Below, piece by piece: positions 19,689-27,517 of a DNA stretch of 64,000 nt (position 1 is its first letter; each line of letters opens with the position of its first letter). This stretch comes from Roseimicrobium sp. ORNL1 (GTDB taxonomy: Bacteria > Verrucomicrobiota > Verrucomicrobiia > Verrucomicrobiales > Verrucomicrobiaceae): assembly GCF_011044495.1 (NCBI RefSeq), contig NZ_CP049143.1:4774001-4838000 (forward strand), written 5' to 3'. Position numbers and translations under genes: made by a program. The notes beneath the pieces are model-generated. The model was not told the origin of the DNA and did not search any database. It saw only the letters and a program-made list of their open reading frames with translations.

Positions 19689-20522
19689 TCACGCAGGTGG
19701 CGCAGGGTCAGGCGGCTGTGGGGTTTCCTTTTCGGAACCCTCACGCACGGCACTCACGGTCACCTTCATTTCCGTGCATTGGAAGGCACCGTACATCGTC
19801 GCCTGCGCCACGTCCGCGGCATCCCTTCCGTAGGCAATGACGATGCGGTTTCCCTTCGGCTCGTCCTCGGTCGCATCAAAGGTGAACCACCGTCCACCGA
19901 TGTACGCCTCATACCATGCATGCAGATCCATCGGCTCCAGTTCATGGAGGAAACCCACCACCATGCGCGCAGGCACACTCACCGCCCGACAGAGGGCGAT
20001 GCCGAGATGCGCGAAGTCCCGGCACACACCGCGCTTCGTATTCACCGTCTCCAGCGCGGAGGTGGAGGCATTGCTGGTGCCGTATTCGTACTCAATGTTC
20101 TCATGCACCCAGTGCCGTAGACGCGCGATCTGCTGGTACGTGCGCGGGACATTCCCCGTGATGGAGTACGCGAGACGTGACAGTTTGTCCGACTGGCAAT
20201 ACCGGCTCGGCAGCAGGTAGTGCAGCAACTCCACTGGAAGCTGCGCCACCGGCACGCGACGTGCCGTGGGCAGCATGTCAATGTGGTCCGGCACGGAGGC
20301 CCGGCAAAACATGGAGAAACGAAACTCCCCCTTCGGCAGGACGACACGCTGGCAGAGATTCCCATAGAGGTCCGTGTACTCCACCACCGGCACGTGCGGG
20401 CTGAGCATGAACTCCTCCCTCATGATCCACTGCGCCCACCCGCTGCGCGGTCGCAGCATGAAGATGGCAGGCACTTCCGCCTTGGTGGCATACGCGAGGG
20501 AGCAGGAGGCATCGAGGATCAT
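19689..20522 (-). CDS. Transglutaminase-like (cysteine protease fold) protein
   Basis: 277 residues from ATG 20522 (MILDASCSLAYATKAEVPAI). It has the bacterial transglutaminase N-terminal domain with its beta sandwich (residues 1-90), followed by the transglutaminase core. The catalytic triad is complete: Cys in TKRGVCRDFAHLG (~166), His in DLHAWYEAYI (~201) and Asp in WFTFDATED (~215). No signal peptide is visible, so it is probably cytoplasmic. Such proteins usually act as peptidases or amidases rather than cross-linkers. It is divergent from the four-paralogue cluster that begins at 20719. Confidence 0.85.
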   Translation of the reverse strand: MILDASCSLAYATKAEVPAIFMLRPRSGWAQWIMREEFMLSPHVPVVEYTDLYGNLCQRVVLPKGEFRFSMFCRASVPDHIDMLPTARRVPVAQLPVELLHYLLPSRYCQSDKLSRLAYSITGNVPRTYQQIARLRHWVHENIEYEYGTSNASTSALETVNTKRGVCRDFAHLGIALCRAVSVPARMVVGFLHELEPMDLHAWYEAYIGGRWFTFDATEDEPKGNRIVIAYGRDAADVAQATMYGAFQCTEMKVTVSAVREGSEKETPQPPDPAPPA

Positions 20523-20718
20523 GAAAGTGTGCACCGTGACAGGTGACTGCCTGATGTTCGCGAGTCGAACGGCAGTTGGATGGACAACTGTTGTTCCACA
20601 TGTTGGACACATAATTGCTTAATGCCGAAAGCGTCGTTTGCCGGAAGCGCACAGCACGTGCACTGTCCTGCTCGATACCATCCCCCAATCAATTCCGGAC
20701 AAATCCGGACAATTCCTC

Positions 20719-21492
20719 ATGTGCTTCCCTGCCCGCCCGCGCCTTTTCTTGTACGTCTCAATGATTCTTTCGGTGCTCAGTGCGCATGCACCGCTTGCTG
20801 CCAATAGCGCCCCCACCCACAAAGTCTACATCTCGTCTGAGGAGCTTGCCGTAACCGTGGGCGCCGATGCAGCCACGGTTGAGGGACAATTCCAATTCAA
20901 ATCAGCCAGGGGCAGCGGTGCAAAATCGAGCACATTTGTAGCCATTCCAGTCTGGATACCGTTCAAGGCCGCACAAGGAAACACCAGCCTGGTTTCCATG
21001 GTAAAGGTGCAGGACAACAACAGCTTCCACAAACTTGAAGGTCCCTTGCTCAAGGCGTGGGATGAAACCATCGGACTGAAGTTCACCGTGGGGAATCAGG
21101 AGGTACCCGTCGGCATGCTGAGGATTGTCCGCCCCTGGTCGTTCACCAAAAGCGAAGGCACTCCCAAGGCGTGGCTGCATGATGGTTGGATACTTGCCCT
21201 CGCGATGATCTATTGCCCTCCGCCCCTGATGCAAGGCTCCTCTGAAGCGCGCCTCCGCTATCGCCAACCCTTACGCAAAACGAGAGGTGGCGCGGAATTT
21301 TTATACCTCCCCCAGTTTTATTATCAGCCAGAGGGCACAACAACGACGGATTTGGAAAAATTCGCCATGAAGGTGCAGGCTCAGCAGGGACTCTCTCTCT
21401 CCATAGGTGGAGCCCTCCTTCCCGCGGGGCAATCCGCAACCCTACCCCTGATTCATCATCAGGCCATCAAGGTGCTGGTCACTGCACCTTGA
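20719..21492 (+). CDS. Secreted protein of a four-member tandem family, copy 1
   Basis: 257 residues. The chosen ATG 20719 gives MCFPARPRLFLYVSMILSVL, a signal peptide ending near HAPLAANSAP. The mature part begins HKVYISSEELAVTVGADAA, a pattern shared by all four copies. Other shared blocks are IPVWIP.KA.QG (~75), HKLEGPLLKAW.ETIGLKF (~110), HDGWILALAMIYCPPPLMQG (~165), LRYRQPLRKT.GGAEFLYLP (~190) and a C-terminal IKVLVTAP. No catalytic motif or known domain is recognised; the composition suggests a beta-rich fold. It is the most diverged of copies 1-3. Export to the periplasm or beyond is likely. Confidence 0.85.
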   Translation: MCFPARPRLFLYVSMILSVLSAHAPLAANSAPTHKVYISSEELAVTVGADAATVEGQFQFKSARGSGAKSSTFVAIPVWIPFKAAQGNTSLVSMVKVQDNNSFHKLEGPLLKAWDETIGLKFTVGNQEVPVGMLRIVRPWSFTKSEGTPKAWLHDGWILALAMIYCPPPLMQGSSEARLRYRQPLRKTRGGAEFLYLPQFYYQPEGTTTTDLEKFAMKVQAQQGLSLSIGGALLPAGQSATLPLIHHQAIKVLVTAP

Positions 21493-21520
21493 CCTCCCCC
21501 GGCACCAAATAGTGAGTCAC

Positions 21521-21540
21521 GCATCATAAAAGATGCGCAT
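21521..21540 (+). promoter_or_regulatory. Shared upstream element (copy 1 of 3)
   Basis: The block gcatcataaaagatgcgcat lies about 100 bp before the second paralogue. Related blocks are at 23272-23291 and 24145-24164. It contains a small palindrome, gcatc...gatgc, around an aaaa core. It could be an operator or simply duplicated spacer. Confidence 0.45.
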
Positions 21541-21642
21541 GGCGCGTCTTGGCTTCCACCCAAAGCAAGATGCAGGAGGCATCGATTGCGTGGATCGCGT
21601 CCCTCATGCATCATGGCGCGCAACCTCCCCCGGTTGTTCGAT

Positions 21643-22425
21643 ATGCATTTGGTCACTCGCCCCTCTCTTCTCTTGTCCGCTTTGATGGTCCTGTCGGCAG
21701 TACTTGGTGGCCACACACCGCTTGCCGCCAATATCGCCCCTACCCACAGGGTCTACATCTCGTCTGAAGAACTTGAGGTAACCGTAGGCGCCGATGCAGC
21801 CACGATTGACGGAAAATTCCGATTCAAACCGGTCGAGGGCGATCTGCATGAAAGTTCGAGTGCAGGAGCAGGCATTCCAGTCTGGATACCAGCCAAGGCC
21901 ACTCAAGGAGACGCCGGCTTGGTATCCTTGGTAAAGGACCTGGCTCCCGGCGACATGCACAAACTTGAAGGTCCCCTACTTAAGGCGTGGAATGAAACCA
22001 TCGGATTAAAGTTCATCGTAGGGAAACAGGAAGTTCCCGTGAGCGTGCTGAGAATTTTCCATCCCACGTCGCGTTTCGAAAGGAAGGACACATCCAAGGA
22101 GTGGTACCAGCATGAGGGGTGGATTCTCGCCTTCGCGATAGTCTATTGCCCTCCGCCCCTGATGCATGGCTCCTCTGAAGTGCGCCTCCGCTATCGCCAA
22201 CCTCTGCGTAAAACGAGGGCTGGCGCGGAATTTCTCTATCTCCCCCAGTTCTTTCACCAACCAAAGGGTGCCACGACGAAGGACTTGGATAGGTTCGCCA
22301 TGAAGTTGCAGGCACAGCAGGGCGTCTCTCTCTCGATGGGTGGAGTCGTCATTCCCGCTGGGCATTCCGCACGACTTCCTCTCATCGATCATCAGCCCAT
22401 CAAGGTTTTGGTCACCACACCTTGA
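21643..22425 (+). CDS. Secreted protein of the tandem family, copy 2
   Basis: 260 residues from ATG 21643 (MHLVTRPSLLLSALMVLSAV), which makes its length match the other copies. An in-frame ATG at 21613 would add ten residues, and the equivalent longer form is also possible for copy 3. The signal peptide ends near TPLAAN. The protein carries all family blocks (VYISSEELEVTVGADAA; HKLEGPLLKAWNETIGLKF; LRYRQPLRKTRAGAEFLYLP; AGHSARLPLIDHQPIKVLVT). Its last ~285 bp are almost identical in DNA to copy 3. It sits 217 bp (stop to start) after copy 1, and copy 3 begins within 40 bp of its stop, so these are likely co-transcribed. Confidence 0.87.
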   Translation: MHLVTRPSLLLSALMVLSAVLGGHTPLAANIAPTHRVYISSEELEVTVGADAATIDGKFRFKPVEGDLHESSSAGAGIPVWIPAKATQGDAGLVSLVKDLAPGDMHKLEGPLLKAWNETIGLKFIVGKQEVPVSVLRIFHPTSRFERKDTSKEWYQHEGWILAFAIVYCPPPLMHGSSEVRLRYRQPLRKTRAGAEFLYLPQFFHQPKGATTKDLDRFAMKLQAQQGVSLSMGGVVIPAGHSARLPLIDHQPIKVLVTTP

Positions 22426-22464
22426 CCTCGCCCCATGGCACGCTTCCAACCCCGGTTGTTCGAT

Positions 22465-23244
22465 ATGCATTCGGTCACTCGCCCCTCTCTTCTCTTGTCC
22501 GCAATGATGGTCCTGTCGGCAGTATTTGGCGGCCACACGCCGCTTGCTGCCAATATCGCCCCTACCCACAAAGTCTACATCTCATCTGAAGAACTCGCGG
22601 TAACCGTAGGAGCCGATGCGGCCACGATTGACGGACAATTCCGATTCAAACCAGCCGAGAACGACCTGCACGAAAGGTCGAGGGCAGGGGCAATTATTCC
22701 AGTCTGGATACCAGTCAAGGCCACACGAGGAGACACCAGCCTGGCATCCTTATTAAAAGTGCAGGACGACTACAGCATCCACAAACTAGAAGGTCCCTTA
22801 CTTGATGCGTGGCAGGAAACCATCGGACTGAAGTTCATCGTGGGGAATCGGGAAGTCCCTGTGAACTGGCTGAGGATTATCCGTCCCACGACGCGCGCCG
22901 AAAGGAAAGACACTCCCAAGGAGTGGCAGCATGAAGGCTGGTTTCTTGTCCTCGCGACGATCTATTGCCCTCCGCCCCTGATGCATGGCTCCTGTGAAGT
23001 GCGCCTCCGCTATCGCCAGCCTTTGCGCAAAACGAGGGCTGGTGCGGAGTTTCTCTATCTCCCCCAGTTCTTTCACCAACCAAAGGGTGCCACGACGAAG
23101 GACTTGGATAGGTTCGCCATGAAGTTGCAGGCACAGCAGGGCGTCTCTCTTTCGATGGGTGGAGTCGTCGTTCCTGCTGGGCATTCCGCACGACTTCCTC
23201 TCATCGATCATCAGCCCATCAAGGTCCTGGTCACCACACCTTGA
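22465..23244 (+). CDS. Secreted protein of the tandem family, copy 3
   Basis: 259 residues from ATG 22465 (MHSVTRPSLLLSAMMVLSAV); the alternative ATG 22435 lies ten codons upstream. The signal peptide ends near TPLAAN. Family blocks are intact: VYISSEELAVTVGADAATID, HKLEGPLLDAWQETIGLKF, HEGWFLVLATIYCPPPLMHG and LRYRQPLRKTRAGAEFLYLP. Both the 5' ~180 bp and the 3' ~285 bp resemble copy 2 far more than does the middle third, so divergence is uneven. No function is assigned. Confidence 0.87.
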   Translation: MHSVTRPSLLLSAMMVLSAVFGGHTPLAANIAPTHKVYISSEELAVTVGADAATIDGQFRFKPAENDLHERSRAGAIIPVWIPVKATRGDTSLASLLKVQDDYSIHKLEGPLLDAWQETIGLKFIVGNREVPVNWLRIIRPTTRAERKDTPKEWQHEGWFLVLATIYCPPPLMHGSCEVRLRYRQPLRKTRAGAEFLYLPQFFHQPKGATTKDLDRFAMKLQAQQGVSLSMGGVVVPAGHSARLPLIDHQPIKVLVTTP

Positions 23245-23271
23245 CCTCGGCTACCGTAGTTCCCACTTTGC

Positions 23272-23291
23272 TCATCACAAAAGGTACGCAC
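23272..23291 (+). promoter_or_regulatory. Shared upstream element (copy 2 of 3)
   Basis: The block tcatcacaaaaggtacgcac lies 43 bp before copy 4. It resembles 21521-21540 and 24145-24164. The region from here to the ATG also resembles the region before the 24220 gene, ending in cactgaatgtcc in both. Confidence 0.45.
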
Positions 23292-23333
23292 GACTACAGC
23301 ATCTCGTCTACTCACCCAAAATTCGCGCACTGA

Positions 23334-24113
23334 ATGTCCTCCCGCTCACATCTTCTCGTGTGTGCCTCGATGCTGCTGTCAGCACTGAGTGCGCATACAC
23401 CTCTCTCCGCCAATCCCATCGCCATCACTCACGCTGTCTATATTGCTTCTGAAGCGTTGACCGTCGAAGTGGGGGCTGAGGCGGCGTATATTGATGGAAG
23501 TTTTCGATTCAAGTCGGCCCTAAAAAAGGGGGACTTTGGAGAGGATTCGGATATCAGGATCACGATTCCTGTTTGGATTCCTGCGAAAGCTCCTCAGGGG
23601 GATACCACAGTGAGGAGTTTGCTCGAAGTCATCGAACTTGGAGAATCCAACAAGATAGAAGGTCCCCTCGCCTCTGCGTGGGAGAGTGCTGTCGGCTTGA
23701 AGTTCACCGTTGCAGGTCGTTCGATACCCATCGAAGTCCTGAGGATCACTGATCCCATGGCGCGGAAGAATCGCAAATATTCCCCCGCAGCACGGCAGCA
23801 TGAGGGCTGGATCCTCGCCTTTGCTGACGTGTATTTCCCTCCTGCGTTATTGCGTGGCACACCCGAAATCCGAATCCGCTATCGTCAGCCTCTGCGCAAG
23901 ACTAAGGCCGGGGCGGAATTCCTTTATCTCCCGGAGTTCGGCAATCTGCCCAAAGGCGCGACCACGACCGACTTGGAGAAGTATGCCATGAAGTTGCAGA
24001 CTAAGGATGGCGGCACGCTGGCCGCAGGAGGCGTTGTGATTCCCTCAGGGCATTCCGCACGACTTCCTCTGGCCCACCATCAGCCCATCAAGCTCCTGGT
24101 CACCACCCCCTGA
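23334..24113 (+). CDS. Secreted protein of the tandem family, copy 4
   Basis: 259 residues from ATG 23334 (MSSRSHLLVCASMLLSALSA), with a signal peptide ending near TPLSAN. It is the most diverged member by amino acids but keeps the blocks: VYIASEALTVEVGAEAAYID, IPVWIPAKAPQGD, HEGWILAFADVYFPPALLRG, IRYRQPLRKTKAGAEFLYLP and GHSARLPLAHHQPIKLLVTT. The cysteine of the YCPPPL block is replaced by Phe, which argues against that Cys being catalytic. It is followed within ~106 bp by the haem protein gene at 24220, with which it shares upstream sequence. Confidence 0.87.
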   Translation: MSSRSHLLVCASMLLSALSAHTPLSANPIAITHAVYIASEALTVEVGAEAAYIDGSFRFKSALKKGDFGEDSDIRITIPVWIPAKAPQGDTTVRSLLEVIELGESNKIEGPLASAWESAVGLKFTVAGRSIPIEVLRITDPMARKNRKYSPAARQHEGWILAFADVYFPPALLRGTPEIRIRYRQPLRKTKAGAEFLYLPEFGNLPKGATTTDLEKYAMKLQTKDGGTLAAGGVVIPSGHSARLPLAHHQPIKLLVTTP

Positions 24114-24144
24114 CCGTGGGGATGAGTAGCAACCCATGCGGCCA

Positions 24145-24164
24145 GCATCACAAAAGATGCGCAC
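24145..24164 (+). promoter_or_regulatory. Shared upstream element (copy 3 of 3)
   Basis: The block gcatcacaaaagatgcgcac lies about 56 bp before the 24220 ATG. It is nearly the same as the elements at 21521 and 23272. This third copy stands before a gene that is not a member of the paralogous family. Confidence 0.45.
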
Positions 24165-24219
24165 AACATACAGCGTATAGTATCTTGTCTGCCCCCCACA
24201 GAAAAGATACGTGCACTGA

Positions 24220-25530
24220 ATGTCCCCCCGCCTGCTACCTGCCTTCACCTGTGCCCTGCTGTTGCTCACCAGCGCAGCCGCCACGGTGCATGCCGGGGTG
24301 ACTCCCGAGCCGCAGGCGGTTATCGAAGGCTCCAACGACCCCGTCGCTGCCATGTGGCAGCGCGTGCAACGGGGCGAGGCCACCCTGGATGCGACGAGCG
24401 AAAAGGCATTCCTCACGAGCGTGCTACGCGAACTGAAAGTTCCCGTGGAGTCCCAGGTGCTCGTATTCTCCAAGACCAGCCTGCAGAACAGCCACATCAG
24501 CCCGCGCACACCTCGTGCCGTGTACTTCAATGAGGAATGCTACCTGGGCTGGGTGCAGGGCGCACACGGTGTGATGGAACTCATCGGCATGGATGGCGTG
24601 CGCGGTCCGCAATTCTACACCCTCACCATTCCCACGCAGAAGGATGAGAAACCGGAACTCGGCCGCAGCGAGCAATGCTTCTCCTGCCACGAAGGCTCAC
24701 GCACGAACAATGTGAAGGGCATGCTGGTGCGCTCCGTGTACACCGATGCCACCGGCCAGCCGCAACTGCAGGATGGTTCCTTCCTCAGCACGCACGAGAG
24801 CCCGCTGCATGAGCGCTGGGGTGGCTGGTATGTGACCGGACGCCACGGCAATGACTTCCACATGGGCAACATCACCGTGACCGTGGATGAGAAGTCCCCG
24901 GGCCGCGACATCCAGCTCGACCGCAAAGCCGGTGCGAATGTGCTGGACCTCTCCCCCTACATTGATGTGCGCGCCTATCTCACCGGCAGCAGCGATCTCG
25001 TGGCGCTCATGGTGCTGGAGCACCAGTGCAGCATGCACAATCTCCTGACCGCCGCGAATGAGCAGTGCCGCCAGGCCATGCTCCGCCAGGCTGAGTTTCA
25101 AAAGGCCTTCGGCGAAAAGGTCACGGACACCCCGCAAGGCTCCGCTCTGGGAGTCTTCAACAGCCACGTGGATAAACTTCTCCACCACCTGCTCTTCAGC
25201 GGCGAGTATGAACTGAAGGATGACGGCGTGGAAGGTGACGTGGCCTTCCAGGATGCCTTCCGCACCAATCGACGCGAGAACGTCGAGGGCAAGTCCTTGA
25301 AGGATTTCCAACTCCGCACGCGCCTCTTCAAGAATCGCTGCAGCTACATGATCTACTCCGCGTCCTTCGACGCCCTGCCTCCGCAGCTCAAGACGATGCT
25401 CTACACGCGCCTGACTGCTGTGCTCAATGGCACAGACACGTCCGAGGACTTCGCCCACCTCTCCGCCTCCGAGCGTGAGAACATCCTCGCCATCTTGCGA
25501 GAGACGAAGAAGGATTTCCCGCGGAAGTAG
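24220..25530 (+). CDS. Secreted mono-haem c-type cytochrome-like protein
   Basis: 436 residues with a signal peptide (MSPRLLPAFTCALLLLTSAA, cleaved near VHAG). A single haem-attachment site, CFSCH, lies near residue 154, in the context ELGRSEQCFSCHEGSRTN. Conserved-looking stretches follow: HERWGGWYVTGRHG (~200) and LVALMVLEHQCSMHNLLTAA (~260), the latter with possible haem ligands. The protein is larger than a simple cytochrome c and has no recognised catalytic partner domain. It is probably a periplasmic electron-transfer or haem-peroxidase-like protein. Transcription with the paralogous cluster is plausible. Confidence 0.82.
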   Translation: MSPRLLPAFTCALLLLTSAAATVHAGVTPEPQAVIEGSNDPVAAMWQRVQRGEATLDATSEKAFLTSVLRELKVPVESQVLVFSKTSLQNSHISPRTPRAVYFNEECYLGWVQGAHGVMELIGMDGVRGPQFYTLTIPTQKDEKPELGRSEQCFSCHEGSRTNNVKGMLVRSVYTDATGQPQLQDGSFLSTHESPLHERWGGWYVTGRHGNDFHMGNITVTVDEKSPGRDIQLDRKAGANVLDLSPYIDVRAYLTGSSDLVALMVLEHQCSMHNLLTAANEQCRQAMLRQAEFQKAFGEKVTDTPQGSALGVFNSHVDKLLHHLLFSGEYELKDDGVEGDVAFQDAFRTNRRENVEGKSLKDFQLRTRLFKNRCSYMIYSASFDALPPQLKTMLYTRLTAVLNGTDTSEDFAHLSASERENILAILRETKKDFPRK

Positions 25531-25532
25531 CC

Positions 25533-25559
25533 AACGTAGCTCGCGAGTCCCTTCGCGAG
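25533..25559 (-). repeat. Dispersed repeat 'ctcgcgaagggactcgcgag', copy 1 (inverted)
   Basis: It lies right after the 24220 gene and is inverted relative to the copy at 25628-25656. The pair can fold into a hairpin with a ~68-nt loop, possibly acting as a terminator. Confidence 0.7.
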
Positions 25560-25627
25560 TCTTCAGCTGTTTGCAGCATCGTTGAATTGGAAACCCGCGC
25601 TACCGGTTGCCGAGCTTCCCCAAAATT

Positions 25628-25656
25628 CTCTCGCGAAGGGACTCGCGAGCTACGTT
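25628..25656 (+). repeat. Dispersed repeat 'ctcgcgaagggactcgcgag', copy 2
   Basis: Ends in gctacgtt, matching in inverse the start of copy 1. A third copy is at 31846-31873. It lies 26 bp before the ATG of the lactonase gene. Confidence 0.7.
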
Positions 25657-25681
25657 GTACTCTCCACCTTCACTCTCTCCC

Positions 25682-26677
25682 ATGCGTCTGCTCTCCCGTC
25701 TTCTGCTTCCAGTCATCGCCACCACCCTAGCCTCCTGCGCCGGTACCTCCTCTCCCCTCGCCTCCAATGCCAAGCCGCATGACCACGGCAAGATTGGCGC
25801 GGGTGAAGGCCCGGCGTGGAAGGAAGGCTCGCTCTACTTCACGGACGGCTCCCACATTAACCGGCTCGACACGGAGACTGGAAAGACCACGGCCTTTCGC
25901 AGCAACTGCGGCGCGCCCAATGGACTGCTCTTTGACCACTCGGGTCGCCTCGTCGCCTGTGAGACCACGGGTAGAAGACTGGTGCGGCATGAAGGCACGG
26001 AACGCACGTGCGGGGCAGGTTGTGACCTGGAGAGCAATCCCAAAGTCGTAGTCCTCGCCGACCGCTACGAAGGCCATCGCTTCAACTCGCCCAATGATGT
26101 CACCAAGGACTCGAAGGGCCGCATCTACTTCACCGACCCGCGCTACGGTCCTCGTGACACCATGGAAATGCGCGACTCCCAGGGCCGTCTCGTGGAGGGT
26201 GTGTATCGAGTGGATGCCCCCGGCAAGGTCACCCGCATCCTCGGTCCAGATGAAGTGGAGCGCCCCAACGGCATCCTCGTTTCCCATGATGACCGCTATC
26301 TCTACGTGGCGGATAACAACAACAACACCCACGGTGGTGCTCGCAAGCTGTGGCGCTTCAACCTCAACGCCGATGGCACCGTGAAGCCGGGCAGCCGCAC
26401 CCTCATCTTCGACTGGAAGGATGGCCGCGGTCCCGATGGCGTGAAGATGGATGCCAGCGGCAGGCTCTATGTGGCCGCCGGCGTGAACAAGGCGAACCCG
26501 AACGAGACCAATGAGTTCAAAGCAGGCTGCTACATCCTCTCCCCCGCCGGCAAGCTCCTCGACTTCGTCCCCACCGCCCCGGATGAAGCCACCAACTGCG
26601 CCTTCGGCGGCGCTGATGGCAAGACTCTCTATGTCACCTCCGGCAATCACCTCTGGAGCGTCCCTCTGAAAAAGTAG
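25682..26677 (+). CDS. SMP-30/gluconolactonase-family lipoprotein
   Basis: 331 residues from ATG 25682 (MRLLSRLLLPVIATTLASCA); the lipobox is TLASCA, with the Cys at residue 19. The six-bladed propeller of the SMP-30/lactonase family is evident: GEGPAWKEGSLYFTD (~40, with the metal-binding Glu), FNSPNDVTKDSKGRIYFTDP (~137-156, with the Asn metal ligand), RPNGILVSHDDRYLYVAD (~195) and GPDGVKMDASGRLYVA (~255, with the Asp ligand). It probably hydrolyses a sugar lactone at the outer face of a membrane. The protein fits with the other surface sugar-oxidation genes of the window. Confidence 0.9.
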   Translation: MRLLSRLLLPVIATTLASCAGTSSPLASNAKPHDHGKIGAGEGPAWKEGSLYFTDGSHINRLDTETGKTTAFRSNCGAPNGLLFDHSGRLVACETTGRRLVRHEGTERTCGAGCDLESNPKVVVLADRYEGHRFNSPNDVTKDSKGRIYFTDPRYGPRDTMEMRDSQGRLVEGVYRVDAPGKVTRILGPDEVERPNGILVSHDDRYLYVADNNNNTHGGARKLWRFNLNADGTVKPGSRTLIFDWKDGRGPDGVKMDASGRLYVAAGVNKANPNETNEFKAGCYILSPAGKLLDFVPTAPDEATNCAFGGADGKTLYVTSGNHLWSVPLKK

Positions 26678-27168
26678 TCTTATGGTATTCCGCGCACTCC
26701 GTGTGCGGAATAATTGGACACGCCCCATGACATCGCATCGTGTCAAGGAGTGGGAGCATTCCTGCTCCCATGGAAGGCTTGCTGGCCGACGGAGGGCAAC
26801 AGCTGCGGCACAACCGCGTTTGTCGAGCCGGTGTTCCGTTGGATTTGAGCAGCGTGGCGAGTAATTGGGATCAGGAGACTCGCAACGCAAAATGGGGGCA
26901 GGAATGCCCCCACTCCTTGATGCCACGGTTCACGTCATTTCAGGGTGGCACCACACCATACGCACAGCGGCACCTCGCCCATTCGTCCCAGCGCCCCACA
27001 TGGACGCCCGACGGCCAATGAAAAAGCCGCTTTCTGCAAGGTCCGACACGGGGCTGCCCAGCGAAACATCGGGTAGAGAGAACCCGCCATGAACGCATGG
27101 CATTTTGCCATGCCGGTCATGGGTCGCCGGTTCTTCATCCCAACTTCAAAATAGAAGAAGAGGCCCCC
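26678..27168. repeat. Intergenic region with an inverted pair of dispersed repeats
   Basis: 491 bp. Blocks at 26743-26776 (aaggagtgggagcattcctg...) and 26890-26920 (...gaatgcccccactccttga) are inverted members of a family found also at 38496, 48487 and 48765. A perfect palindrome (gcatggca ttt tgccatgc) lies at 27095-27113, about 55 bp before the lipoprotein ATG. No gene is supported. Confidence 0.65.
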
Positions 27169-27438
27169 ATGAAAACGACCCGATTCCTCATCCTCGCCAG
27201 CCTCGCCGTGGCCACCCTCGGCCTGAGCAGTTGTGTGGTCGACGATGACTACCACGGCACCTACGCCTATGTAGACCGCCCCTACTACCGCGACTACAAC
27301 ACCTCCTACTACTACGGTTCGTACCCCCGCTACCACCGCACCTACAGCGACAACAACTACTACCGAGGACCCGTGCGAACCATGCGAGGTGAACTTCACT
27401 CCGCACGTGCCGACCTGCACCACGCCGTCTTCCATTAA
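27169..27438 (+). CDS. Small Tyr-rich lipoprotein
   Basis: 89 residues from ATG 27169, preceded by agaagaagagg, a plausible ribosome binding site. The lipobox LGLSSC places the modified Cys near residue 22. The mature part is short and full of Tyr (for example YRDYNTSYYYGSYPRYHRTY), with acidic DDD after the Cys. No known domain is recognised. Such lipoproteins are common in this phylum and may be envelope components. A bidirectional terminator follows at 27455. Confidence 0.75.
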   Translation: MKTTRFLILASLAVATLGLSSCVVDDDYHGTYAYVDRPYYRDYNTSYYYGSYPRYHRTYSDNNYYRGPVRTMRGELHSARADLHHAVFH

Positions 27439-27454
27439 CTCAGACGCAGTAAAC

Positions 27455-27496
27455 AAAAGCCCGCTTGAGGCTGCGAGGCACTCAAACGGGCTTTTT
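27455..27496. terminator. Bidirectional rho-independent terminator
   Basis: Stem aaaagcccgcttgag (27455-27469) pairs with ctcaaacgggctttt (27481-27495), with A-run and T-run flanks. It serves both the lipoprotein gene and the convergent 27518 gene. Confidence 0.9.
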
Positions 27497-27517
27497 CGTG
27501 GGAACTTATGCGAGTGC

